Below, one piece after another: positions 22,711-35,100 of a stretch of 64,000 nt of DNA; the first letter of the stretch is position 1; the number at the start of each line of letters is the position of its first letter. This DNA is from Heliocidaris tuberculata. Taxonomy: Eukaryota; Echinodermata; Echinoidea; Camarodonta; Echinometridae. The notes under the pieces are model-generated. The model had not been told where the DNA came from. It made no database searches and saw only the letters and a program-made list of their open reading frames with translations. Location of the stretch: assembly GCA_025618425.1 (NCBI GenBank), contig CM046851.1, positions 9,572,167 through 9,636,166 of the forward strand, written 5' to 3'. Both the position numbers and the translations under genes were made by a program.

Positions 22711-24800
22711 TGGGGGGGGGGGGGGAATTATTAACATGCCTTCTCATAATAAGTCTATATCTGTCATGACAATAAAAGTATCTATCATTAATTTTCAGAA
22801 TACCAACCCAGCATATAGAATTTAATGTGTTATTAACATACAGTACTATAGATAGTTTAGATACTGGTTTTAATCCAGCCTCCTGCAACCTGCCCCTCTT
22901 CCCCCCTCCCCCCTCCCCTCCCTGAACCAAACATACCTGCCATGTTAAAGTCAAATTTAAAAATGTATATTTATATCACACATTGCTCATCTTGAGGAGT
23001 GAACATGAACTAATGTACATGTACAGCATTTCCCTTCTCAAGCTGCATGTAGGTGCCTGACAAGTCATGAAGTGATGTGTTATTTTAATGTGCAACAATA
23101 GGCACAATGGCACATTATGATTTGAATTTTAAAAAAGGAGGAGGAAAAAAGAAAAAAAGATAAGATTAATTAAAATCCCTGGTCAAAGTTTTTTCTTCCT
23201 TTTTTCCCCTTCATTTTTATAGCCCCCCTCCCTTTTTAAATTTTTTGTCCTTAGATACTTAAGCACTGAACATTAGATTAAAAAAAAAAAAAAAACATGC
23301 ACATGTATGTATGGTTTAAAGTGAAATGACAAAGAGGAATGTTATTTAGTGAGACATGTACCTGTACATGTAAGCTTGAAAGTGTAGCTCAAAATACTGA
23401 ATTTCTTTAGATGAGCCTGATCAGTTAGACAGACATTTGACAGATTTTAACCGTTTGAAGGCCTGTAGAAAATAAGTATTTAATTGAGAGATATTTTATA
23501 TTTCATGGTGGAGGGCATCACTGAAGGAGTTGAACTTTGATAAAATTTAGTTGCCATGGTTGTGTACGAAGATTATAATCCATAAAATATTCAATGTCAT
23601 GGATGGACAAAATGCCTACTCTTAACCGATCATGCTCAGGTATGAAATAGAAATACTTCAGAGGATGCCCCTTGGAGATGATATGCCAAATACTTGTACC
23701 GTTTATCCTTTTACTCATACATGTATGTATTTCAAAACAAAGACACTGACAATCAAGAGTATTAATAAGCCAAATCCTCCTCGCTTGAATCATGTGAACT
23801 CTGCATCACCTTGAAATCTCTTGTACCACTTGACATGGCAGCCAGTTTTTAATGGGCAGATGGGGGGAAAGGTGTAATTTAATTTTGTCTCAGTGAGGGC
23901 TGTGTAATGAACCATATAGGTGGGCAACTCAATTGCTAGTAGGATGTAGGCTATGGAAGAAGACAAAAACGTTCCAGGGAAGCAATTGCTATTGATTTTC
24001 CTAATGGCACCAGGCAAGAATATGTTAATAAGCTTTGTCATTCACCTAGTCTTGTATAATAATAATGTACAATGATAGATGGACATATATTTTTATTTAA
24101 TGATTGGTTCAATTATTGAAGTGTAATTTGTTCTTTGGTTCACAGGGTTTGTTTTTGTTGTTGCTGGTGTTTGATTTGGTGTAAGACATGTATATGTAAA
24201 TGAGATATTATCTTGAAATTGTTAAGCTTTGTTTTTCAACAAACCTTCTTTTTAATAAATTTCCAGAGCTTTTTTTCATGATCAAGAATTTAGTATTACC
24301 TACATGTATATGATGATGAATATTTTGTTATATAATGGGCTCAGTATGAAAAATACCTTTTTGTTCATAAAATTTTCTCTTTTTCGGAATTACTGCAATA
24401 AATATGTGATGATCTTCGAAATTCTGATTCATATTTTTTTTCTCCAGAGCTAAATTATTTACTTCTGTTTTGTTTATTTCTTGTTGGATTTTTGTTAAGT
24501 TGGATTAACACATAAAGTTCCTTCATGTTTGTGATTTTTTAAAACTGAATACTTATTACTGCAAAATAATAAATTTATGTGATGTGAAAGTGGTTGTTTT
24601 AAATTAAATTTTATTTTTTTAAAGGAGCTTTTGCTTTTTGTAAATTGTAATAAGTTAGTGCTGTTTTTGGAATAATTTTCGGCATGAAACTTTTGGGAAT
24701 CTGGACCATTCTTATTTTCAGCACCTGATAACTCATTTTATCTCAGTGATTAATGTTAATGATTTTGTTTTATTCTTTCCTGTTTTTAAAAATCTTCCAG
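22711..24800. other. Non-coding region upstream of the CCSER-like coding exon
   Basis: It begins with a G15 run at about 22711-22725 and includes a CCCTCCCCCC stretch near 22900. The rest is AT-rich and ends in a pyrimidine-rich tract and AG acceptor at 24799-24800. The transcript must have at least one upstream 5' exon, which could not be located. Confidence 0.45.
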
Positions 24801-24808
24801 GGGGTAAG

Positions 24809-25075
24809 ATGAGGCAGATGAGGAGAGGATGTCATCCAGCGAGGATAAGAACCCTAAGAAGAGCAAACGCTCTTTCATACCCAAGCTCCCTTCCTTCCGT
24901 CGCAAGAAGAACAACCCCTCCCAGGACCACGGTACCCCATCCAAGTCAGCCTCTAAGTCCAAGAAGCATCGAAATGAGAATTCATCCAACACCAAGACAT
25001 CTATTGCCAAGGAAACCCAGACACCCAAGACAGCCCCGTCCATATACCAGGACAAGTCAACATCCCAGGTGGTAG
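24809..25075 (+). other. Overlapping upstream ORF at the CCSER-like start
   Basis: ATG 24809 and in-frame ATG 24818 precede the main ATG (24829) in another frame. They open an 88-codon arginine/proline-rich ORF ending at 25073-25075, overlapping the main frame by about 245 bases. Both ATGs lie in the same exon if the acceptor is at 24800. Such an ORF would be expected to reduce main-frame initiation unless leaky scanning or another 5' end is used. It is probably regulatory rather than a protein with its own function. Confidence 0.4.
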
Positions 25076-26660
25076 ATACTTACAAGTGTTTGACAGAGCT
25101 GAAGGAGGAGGAGCAGAATGGGAACGACCAATCGAAAGTCAGGACTGCTCTGTCGAACATCAACACGACCTCAGTCTTCACCACGTCGACGGCCACCACC
25201 TGCTTCATCAACCCAGAGTACGATGGGGATGTCTGGCACCTCCAGAACCAGAATACCGAGAAGGATGTTGGTATCCATGGCAACAGCGATCAAGAGATCA
25301 ATGCCAATATTAATGAGAAGAGGCCTGACTCCCCGTCTCATATCATCCCTTTAAGTCCTGTAAAAACCAAAAGCTTCCAACATATTGGACGTTGCTCCTC
25401 TGTCACCAGTACTTTGAGCTCAGGGTCATCCCTTAGTCTGTCCAGTCCCGGAAGTCTAACCAAACTCATCGGAGGTCCCAAGCCCTATAAGAGCGTATTC
25501 ACTGATGAACCGAGAGGAGTCAAACGGCAAGGAAGCACACCCTCTGACCTTGACATCACTTCAAGCTGTGTGAGCGTGAGTGGGTCTGTTAGCTCCCTCT
25601 CTCCAACTATAGACGATGTAGCTACCAAAGTAACTGTCAAATCTTGTAGTGTACCCGGACTTCACAAATACCCTGTTGTAGCTCCTGTAGAATCTCTTAG
25701 CCCTGGTGTAAGCCCTAAGCACACCCACTCAAAGAGGGAAGGAGCATACACATATGATAGCTCAGGCTGGGAATCTGAAGATAGCTCTAAGGAGAAAACC
25801 CTGACAAGAGGAAGCTATGACATCAATAACTTTGCAGAGAAGTCGGCGGAGGATGCACCAACTCCTCACAGCCTTGTCAATTTGAACTTTGACCTGCAAG
25901 CTGCAGCGGCTGCGTCACCCCAAATCAATGCCAACCTTCGGCGTGAGAGGCAGAAAGCGCTGGCAAGCAAAGCAAAGAGTGCGGTGGGGGTGCAGAGTCA
26001 GAAACCGGTGACTGAGCAACAGGAAAGCCCCAGTAGTGCAGGAGCAAGGAGAGAGGAAGCGCCAATTTCCCCGCACTCAGCTGCCTCGGCCAGCAGCGGC
26101 CCCACAAATAACAACCCAGCGTCTGACTCAAGGCATGAGGCATTGATTCAACCGACAGAGACCCACGTTGGCAGTGACAGCTGCTCAGCTCTCGCCCAAA
26201 GACAAAAATCCACCGTCCGTACGCCGCGTACCGCAGCAACAGCACCGATCACTCCACAACACTCCACGCCGTGCTCTCACACGAACAATGCTGGCCAGAC
26301 AGCTGGGCAGGATCAGGAGAAGAGCGACGAAGTGGTGCTGACCCGAGTGCGATCGGTCACGAGTCCTGTACCTTTAAAGACATCACGAGCATTGTACGCT
26401 CTCTCCCATATCCAACTCTCAGCCATGCGTAACAAGCTGAGGTCCGAGTCATTCGACTCGAGTGACCTGGACTCTTTGGCTTCAGATGATCTCATGTGTG
26501 AGGCGGACAATACCTTTCTGGACCCATCGGACGAGTCTAACCTGACACAGGGGAACAGTATGCCAGGTGAACAAGGATTCTCGCCCTACCCCAACACGGG
26601 TAAAGGGAAACGACTCAGGAATAATAGTATTGAATTCCTCGTGGCCAGCTTCGATAAAAG
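24829..26660 (+). CDS. CCSER-like first coding exon (610 codons)
   Basis: A long open frame with balanced codon use, unlike its surroundings. The probable acceptor is at 24799-24800. An in-frame TAA at 24805-24807 means ATG 24829 is the first possible start in this frame; A at -3 gives a fair context. Residues 1-40 are basic (KKSKRSFIPKLPSFRRKK). About residues 189-211 are a serine block. Residues 340-520 are rich in A, S, T, P and Q. Residues 540-570 are acidic with SFDSSDLDSLASDDLM. The tail reads NSIEFLVASFDKR. Most of the protein looks disordered. The donor is GTAAAG at 26661; reading through gives an immediate stop. The exon ends in phase 2. Confidence 0.9.
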
Positions 26661-29069
26661 GTAAAGAATACTTCATAATTAATCGAAATTTCATTCATTT
26701 GTTTTAGATACTTACAGGCTAATGAGCATGACATTATTGTGGGCAATGTAAATGCAGCATGTTGCATTTTGTTGGCTTTTCTACAGTTCATAATCTGTCA
26801 CTCATAATGAATGGTAATTCATGGTAGTGAATCCATGTAACCCATTGAAAAAGCCCACAGTCACAGACAATATATATACATGTACTTGTTATGATGCATG
26901 TATATGTTTTGATTTTGTGTGATAATAGGCAAAGGAAGGGGGATATGATCCCCTTGTCTGTCCCTCTCTTTGAAATAATTAGATGGGAGATTCAGGCATA
27001 CAATCATGTAATGTCCATGTACACATGGATCCTACATGTATGTCTTTATTGTAGCTCCTATGTTATTGTCACACTATCGCCCTCTTTGTCTTTCCCTGAT
27101 TATGCTCCCCAAACTTTTACCATGGTTTCAGTGCCATTCAAATCAGTTCCACGCTTAGTGTTAATGTTTTTGTCACTAAAGGAAGTTAGTGCCAAAGTAC
27201 TTATGTTCTTTTGCAGTTACAGATGTACCACATGCGTTTTTATTTTGTCATTCCGACATCTTTCAGGTCAGATTAGTTCTCATTTAAAGGGAGAAAAATG
27301 ACTTCAAATTTGTGGAAAGTAGCAGTTTAGGGTGTTTCTCCATCCTGTCTCTTTGTCCTTACATTTGACAAGTCGTATTCCAATCCCGAGGATATCTCAA
27401 AAATAATCTTTTCTTTTCAATTACGGGCTTACGGGCAGATTAATCGATGGGCTCAGGGCTGGCATTCTGCAGCAACCAGCGTTGAGACTTGGATTAACTC
27501 ATTAAAGACGTGGCACCACCCATAGAGATACACAGTGACCCTGTTTTCATGGGTGGAGTAGCAGAGGAACAGTTCTGACCTGTGCAATTAATATTTAATC
27601 CCAACTCCCAAGTTATACCTGTGACTTTTTCTAAGATATGTACTAGAATATTGTCTATTCTTGAACAACCCCATTTGATTACTTTGCACATTAATATCTG
27701 AAGACGATTCTCAACTTCAACCCTTTAGCTTATTTTTCATACATTGCTTTTAATCCCATTCATATTCTTAGAGTGACTTAATCTTTATCAATTGTATACT
27801 GATGAACAACATCCAGTTATGCCACTGGTCATGAAATGCTTATAACCAAAGATCGTGGGTTCGAATCCACCCCGGGCGGATGACTGAAGCCTGCGTTGTG
27901 TGTTAACGTGCCCCTCCCTTGTTTCATAGACGCAGGCTATGTTACAATGGAAAACACTCCGTCCCTCGGATAGGACGTTAACTGGAGGCCCCGTGTAGAG
28001 GACAGTCACCACCTTTGCACGTTAAGAACCCACTGCACTTCTCGAATAAGAGTAGGGGGAAACCCCGGTGTAGTGGTACACCTGCACATCCCAATCAGTT
28101 ATATCGGGAGGAGAGACCCGAGGGTTACAGTGATTCAGTTCGCTTTTCCCCTCCCAGGCACAGGTGACGCCAAATACTTAATAATAATAATAATAATAAT
28201 AATAAGATGTATAATGTGTGTTTTAGATGGCATTTAAATAGCATTACAGGACTGTGGAACACTTTAATTCAATGGAAATACTGCAATGGGACAAAGGGAT
28301 TCATGCTCTGTAAACTAGAGGTGCTCTTTGAAGAGGATATCTTCTTTAGAGACAGGACTTGTTCCCTGTGAGATCTGGCCCAGCCTGGCGTTGATTTGTC
28401 AAGCCCGGGGCAGAGTCAATTGACATGTCTACAGGGTTGTGATGTGGAGGAAGGGTTTCTCAACTTTTTCAGGACAGAATCTGTGATTTTGACTGTTTAT
28501 CTAGTCTCGGGGGTCAGGAAGGTTTGGCCGGGAAAACGAGATGCTATCATTATATGTATCTTCATCAGAGATGACAGGTTTTTTATACGAGTACACGGTC
28601 AAGATCCGTTTAGCTCTCCCTGCTGTCCACTTGTTGTATAAATCACTACACCCACACCATTTTTCTTGTCATTTCTGTCATGTTCATGTTTATATTTAAT
28701 GTTCTTTGTTTACTGTTCTGTCACGGATTACCAGATTGCCTGTATTTCTTGGCTTGTGTGCAAGTCATCTGTGCTTCATTAGGACCACATTCAAGTTTAT
28801 TTTTTTCTATTTGTCTCTCTCTGTCTCTTACTCTCTCTCTCTCTCTTCATCACATTCTCTGTCTTATATGTGTCTGTGTCACTCTTCCTCTCTTTATTTC
28901 GCCTTTTCTCCTTTATTTCCTCTTGCCTCTCCACCCCTTCTCTTTCTTTTATTGTCTCAATCACTTATTATTTTCTCTCTCAATTTCTCTTGCTTACTTT
29001 TTTTTGTAGTCCCTTTTTCTCTTTTGTTTCTCTTCTCAGTCTTTTCCCTCTCTCCTTCTCCCCCTCCCC

Positions 29070-29121
<52 letters not shown>

Positions 29122-32100
29122 TAAATCTCCCTTTAACTCATTAACTCCTTTTGTTATAGGTTACATTTTCATCTCTCTCCTTTTGTTGGTTGGTTAGTTG
29201 TTTGATGTACAGTTCATTCAGAAACTCATTCACTGACATGACATTGTCGATACAATTTGATGCTCTTCCTTTTTACTTGTCCATGTATTGAAACATTCTT
29301 CTACTAATGCACCCTGTTCTCAAAATATTTCCTATGCAGATAGCATTCTACATGTATATTGATTAGCAAACCAAAATGGTTTAACATTCATATATCAGGG
29401 TCTTTGGAGATACAGAACCCCTCAAAGTTCAGAGATTAGGCAAACAGTGCAAAAATATTGCCTTAACGAGTCAATGTGCAGGAAATAATTGTCACCCTGA
29501 GGTTAAGGTCATCATGATGATTTTCCCCCAATCCTCTTTGCATTCCCTATGGTTTCTGAGGATTTTATCTCCATTCCACATTTCAAAGTTGCAGATGATG
29601 ATAGCATGATAAAATGATTCAATTTGTTGAAGCCTGTCAGTTGATGAAAGCTCAAAGTTTGCTGTATTGGATAGAGCAGGTCAAGGAACTCTGCATAGGG
29701 AACGTGTTCGGCCTCGTTCACATATGGCACGGTAAACCGCCTTTTATTTTTAAAAATGCCACAGTAAAAAAGTATCAACTACTTGTAAATGAATAGCAAG
29801 TGGGTGTTAAAAAAGCCAGCTGCATGAAATGAAGGTCCCGGAAGTGTACTTACGTAGCTATCTACGTATTAGATTTGGATGCTTTATTCTACTGCGGTGG
29901 TTTTTTAGGTGGTTTACTGTGGCACATGTGAATGAGGCTTTAGGGGTGGGTGGTGAGTGTTTGATGGGGAGGGGGGGGGGGGAATGGTAGGGATGAGGGA
30001 GTAGGAATAGACCTGTTCACAAAGTTATTCAAATTTATGGATGTTTCTTTCCTGGGGATCTAGTAACGAGGTATTCCGTTAACCGCTTATTAAAGAATGA
30101 ACTACAATACTTGGAATCCAGTTTGTGTACATTACTTGTTGCTATGTCTGACAAGCCTCTGACAAGCTTTCAGGTTGTCAAGAACAACCTTTGTTTTAAA
30201 AGCATGCATAAAATTTCAATATATTTGTGAACAGGTCTATTGAAATAGACCGCTTCTGTAATGTATACAAATTTATGCACATAATTCTCTGAGCACCTAG
30301 TGACGAGCTATTCCATTAACCTGCTTTTTATAAATGAGCCTCAATGCTTGGAATCCAGTTTGCATACATTATCTGTTGCTATGGCCGGCAAGCCTCAAGC
30401 AAGCTTTCAGTTGTCAAGAACTACCTTTGTTTGAAAGGTATGTATAAAATTTGCATACATGACCGAAGCGGTCTATTGAAAGGATTTCATCTTGTAGCAC
30501 CATACATGCTTTCTTCTACCATTATATATTCAGAATAGTCAAGTTCACTATTATTGACTGCCCAGGTCTGCTCCTGTAAACTGGTGGCATTCTGTATGTA
30601 AAGAAATAATAAATGTAGGTTTTTTATCACCTCTTAAGTTCATTATTTTGAAGAATTTTGATTGAGCAATCAAAAGTTCCTCTTGTTTTCCTACTCTCTA
30701 GAGGAAAAGGAATCTGTTTTCTATGAATAATCCCCAGAATTCATACTGGATATTAGCATTAAGAGTAGTTTGACTTTGTTCTTAATCGTTGGAGAAAAGA
30801 AAGGGGCCAAGTGAACAGATGAAGGGAAAAAGCAAGAATGATGCAAGGGAAATGAGATATTGTGCATTTATTTAGTGCCCTTTTCGTCCTGAAGCTAGCA
30901 ATGCGGTTTGCGGAATGTTCAGTCATTCAACAGAAATCCAAAGTGAATAAATTTTGTCTTGTTAACCCACCAATTCTTGGCAAAGCACTGTCGATATGTG
31001 GTCAATGCATCATCCAAATAGATGTTACATCATACATTAAAGAACTAAATGTTCTTGTTCCTGTTGGCAATCTATCACAGTCAAACTCGAACCAGCTTAC
31101 ATGTGGCTGTGGCAACAAATATATCAAACGAATGTTGAAGTTCAACACTAGGGCTATATCTCTACAATTCCCTAACTGCCATATCCTTTTGGTTCAGTTA
31201 CAAATCAAATCTATACACAGAGGTAAATAATTACTATTCTTAATTCATGTGTTTTAAGCATCAATTAAGGAATTGGTTTCGATAATATAATGTTACAAGG
31301 AGGAAATTGCGCTGATAAATGTCCTCCCCTCCTTCTCCTTGAGTATCAGCTATCCTTTTACTTAAGCCTTGAATTGATTTGATAATTTACTTGAATTTGG
31401 CATCGCACAAGCTTTTTTATGTGGTAAGGAAGGAGTTAATATAGGAACCTGTTGTGGGTTAAGGGTAATTAGCTCCCGATTGTATGTCGGTCCCCCAGGC
31501 TGGGCTAGATGTACGTGCTGTAGGACCGATAGAGGATACGGCCTGCCTGCTGACGATTGATGTTTGCCGAGGGTCCATGTAGATACAAGATGTCAAAGCT
31601 ACTGATGTGTTGTGGTGTTGACTTGCCCAGGTAGGACCTTAAAATGGTGCAAAACAGGTTCAAAAACATGAACATTTTGTATGCAGGGGCTGCCTCTACA
31701 TGTATGTCAGAAATTGTGTTCAGAGATTTCTGAGTTGCAGTACTCTGAAAGAAATTTGATTTATCAATATTGTTTTATTGATTTTAAAGTGTTTTAGGAG
31801 AGCAAATAGCCCTCAATCCCTGATTGACTTATGCAAAATCTAATGTCTTTTTTGTAGGAATGGAGTAAGAGTTGACCCTGCTTTATTGAAAGTGCTTTAT
31901 TACTCCAGGGATTCTTATCCATACAGTGTTTAATGTAATTCAAGTCAAATTCAAATACAACTTTTATTACATCTGCAACCCCCCCCCCCCCCCCCAATTA
32001 TACATTTTTATTTACTGAATTGTTACTGGCAATCCTTTGATCTTCATTTCCTAACAAAGTTTAAAACTAAGTCACCTCTGATACTACAAGTTTACCCGGG

Positions 32101-35100
32101 TATAACACTTACACTGTAGTTGCTCACCAAATACAGAACCTTGGTATGACAGAAGTAGATTTTATCCTGAACTTACCCATAAGTTGCCCCTTGTTTGTAC
32201 TCATCCTCTTTTATACCAAAAGTTTACCTGGGACTTGGTGACACCTGGGTATTACCCGAACAGAACCTTGGTACATGCGTGAAAGGATGTAACTTCCATG
32301 TGTTACCAAATTTTACTTTGTGAGGAACAAGTTGTGGTTTAGTCATGAAAAGATAGATAGATATAACGAACTTGTTACAATGATGCCATGAGCACAAACT
32401 ATGGTAACTGACTTTATACATGAATACATGATGTATCTGCCTGAGTGCCTGTTATATTGACAGAGTTTAAATAACAGATTTTGAGCCAGCAGCCCTTGAT
32501 AAAATGTGACTTTGCGGTGTATGGAAATAGGGATGGAATTACAACGCATGACCATACTCATTAGCACAGATCATCTTGACATCATGCATACAACATGCCT
32601 TTAACAGTTTTGAAAATACAACATCAGTCTGTCCCATTATATTTGGTCTGGATTCTGGCTGTGGATCAACGACATGATTGATAACTCTGGGTGATGGGAT
32701 GAAATGGCACACAGACTGCTTAAAAAAGTCACAAACAATTAGAGTCTGCATGCCTATTTTTGATACAGCTCTTTGCTGCGACATGTACGTACTAAACTCT
32801 ACATGTACTTGCATTAAACCCATAAATGACCATTGTGACTCAGCTTTCCTTTCTATTTGAAGTATTAGAGGGTTGGTTTTTTTTTTTTTTTTTTTTTTGT
32901 TTTTGTTTTTTTTTTTTCTTCACTTCATTCTTTCATTGGACTAACATTCAAAATGTTTGTTTTTTTCTAAACCCAGCTCTTTTCTTGTTACAAAAAAAAT
33001 ACATGGGATTTGAAATTGTATCCTTTCAAGTTCCAAATAAGAAAATAGTGATTGCGTGTTACTCAATGGGACATGTCTGAGCATTTCAAAAACATATCAT
33101 GGTTTGCGGCAAGTTGCATTATCATGTTATCATTATTATTTATCATTTATCTGTGAGATAAATGCGCTAAATCTATCATTATGTTCACTTTGAAACTCTG
33201 AATAGTCATAAGGCTCTCTACTCGACAGCTAGATGGATTAGATTGAGACCCAATTCCATTTTGAGGCTTTACCATGAATAAATGCATCTAAACATTGCAA
33301 ATATGGCGTGCGGTTATTCATTGAATTAGACATTGATGCATCTTCAGTGAATCTATTTGTGGCATGTTAAAGAGAAGGTTGGATTCTAGTAAAGGTGAGA
33401 AATAATTTGTGAGTTTTCTCGTCCTTTTCATGTCAGTTTGGATTAAATAATAATAATAATAATATGAACACTTGTAATGCGCCGGTGTCCATCATGAATA
33501 GATGCTCATGGCGCAGTGAAAAAGGAGAAGAGAAGATATAAAGACAAAGATTATATTTATGAAAACGCTTGTCTAAATAACCAGGTTTTTAGTGAGGTCT
33601 TGAAGTTACTAAGACAGGATATACTACGAATATCTGGAGGGAGCTTATTCCATAGGGATGGTGCGGCATATTGAAATGATCGATCCCCCCAAGAATTGTG
33701 AGTTTGTGGTGTGGCAAGAAAAGATGAACTTGAAGACATTAGGTTCCTAGAAGGATTATATGGGATTATTATGCTACAGTTGTAGTGAGGAGCAGTTCCA
33801 TGCAATGAGTGGAAAACTTGGAGGAGTATCATGGAAGAAATTAAATGTCTCCTGAAAAAGGATTGCTCCTACCCCATTGACCACTGTATTCTCTCATTCC
33901 TATAAGGTGGGTTTTCATGGAGCACACGAATGATTTGCGAATGTCGAAAAAATAGCAAAGTCCAGCATTCGTATTTTAGGCTTCAAAAGTTCGCCAAACA
34001 TGCGTGGGGGTTTGGAAGCATCGTCAGTCGTTCGCGCAAGTCATTTTTGTATAGTTCAGAGGGAATGTCAAAAAAAGTTTGAAATTTCCTGTGAACATTT
34101 CCAACATCCCGGGTCTAGATTTGTTCGTGATTTCTCTCGAAAAAGTCTGAAAAGCTTCGTCATATGGGCACGACCTACTCAGAACGTGCGTGATATTCGC
34201 AAAATCTTCATGAAACCCCAAACAGATTCCAACAGTTTGGAGAATGTCTCGCGAAAGCAGCGAAGTTCGTTCATATTGTTCACATTTTAGTCGCGTGTTC
34301 TTTGTGTATGTGGACTGGCCATATATCGGCAGTGCTACACACGACATTTGCACATACAATGTGAGAACTACGCGCAAACTGTGCAAGAATGGTTTACGGC
34401 TCCGTTGTCCTCCCGATACATTCGGGGGTTGACATTTCTTCGACATTCGCATCCTTCCCGAATCGCTCGCTTGCCCGGTGAAAACCCACCTATAGGCTTA
34501 ACACAGGAGCTACCCAGTTCCCGTAGGCAGTGCGTTAAAATGACCTCGTATGCGACATATGACAAGAAATAGCTGAAAAGTTGGGCCGAACTTTCTTACT
34601 ACAATGTACATGTATGTGTAGTCTCATGTGCACATTTCTGTGTGCAGTGCATGTGACTTTCAGCTATGAGATTGAGTAAATTTCTTAAAATTTTGATGAT
34701 TTCAAAATCTCACAGTATACACCGATTCTTACATACTACATAATCAACTCTTTCCAATATTATAAGCCAGTTCATAATTAGTTCATGGTACAAATGACCC
34801 CAATTTTACATGCATGTGCTTTTGTTTTGGTGGACGTGCTACTTGTTTAACATGTAAAATCATATTGGTGCGCGCATCGTGGCGCGTACAACGGTCAATT
34901 GTACCCTGTACAAAAAAAAAACCTTTATCTGCACATGCTCATATTGTAATTACGAACTGGCTTATTGCTTTCAGACAATTTCTTTTCACAATGTAATTGC
35001 ATGACTGGAAGACAACCTTATCTTAGAAGGATGATCGTGAGTTCCATGAATAATACAGCATTCACAGAAAAACAGTCTTAATGACCTGCAGTCTTGGTTG

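Larger units (their letters stand above)
33367..34775. mobile_element. MITE family R1, copy 2, interrupted by nested insertions
   Basis: The left part (33367-33444) matches TTAAAGAGAAGGTTGGATTC and TAATTTGTGAGTTTTCTC. The middle (about 33822-33869) matches AGTATCATGGxAGAAAT and AAAAAGGATTGCTC. The right part (about 34539-34760) matches ATATGACAAGAAATAGCTGA, GGGCCGAAC and AATTTTGATGATTTCAAAAT. The gaps hold a LINE end and another MITE pair. Uninterrupted copies at 58387 and 63022 show the original order. Confidence 0.75.

Noticed and set aside
26891..27301. 136-codon forward ORF in the CCSER-like intron
   Set aside because: Cysteine/serine/phenylalanine-rich with no family resemblance; likely chance in AT-rich intron DNA.
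28680..29197. Overlapping forward ORFs of 84-163 codons
   Set aside because: Open only because CT-rich simple sequence lacks stops; all are serine/leucine/phenylalanine runs.
30862..31230. 122-codon forward ORF
   Set aside because: The longest ORF outside exons and repeats. It has no recognised domain, ordinary intronic composition and no splice support. It could be a small unknown gene, but a homology search or transcript would be needed.
34024..34452. 142-codon minus-strand ORF
   Set aside because: Lies wholly in the TATAGGTGGGTTTTCA element and resembles no transposase.
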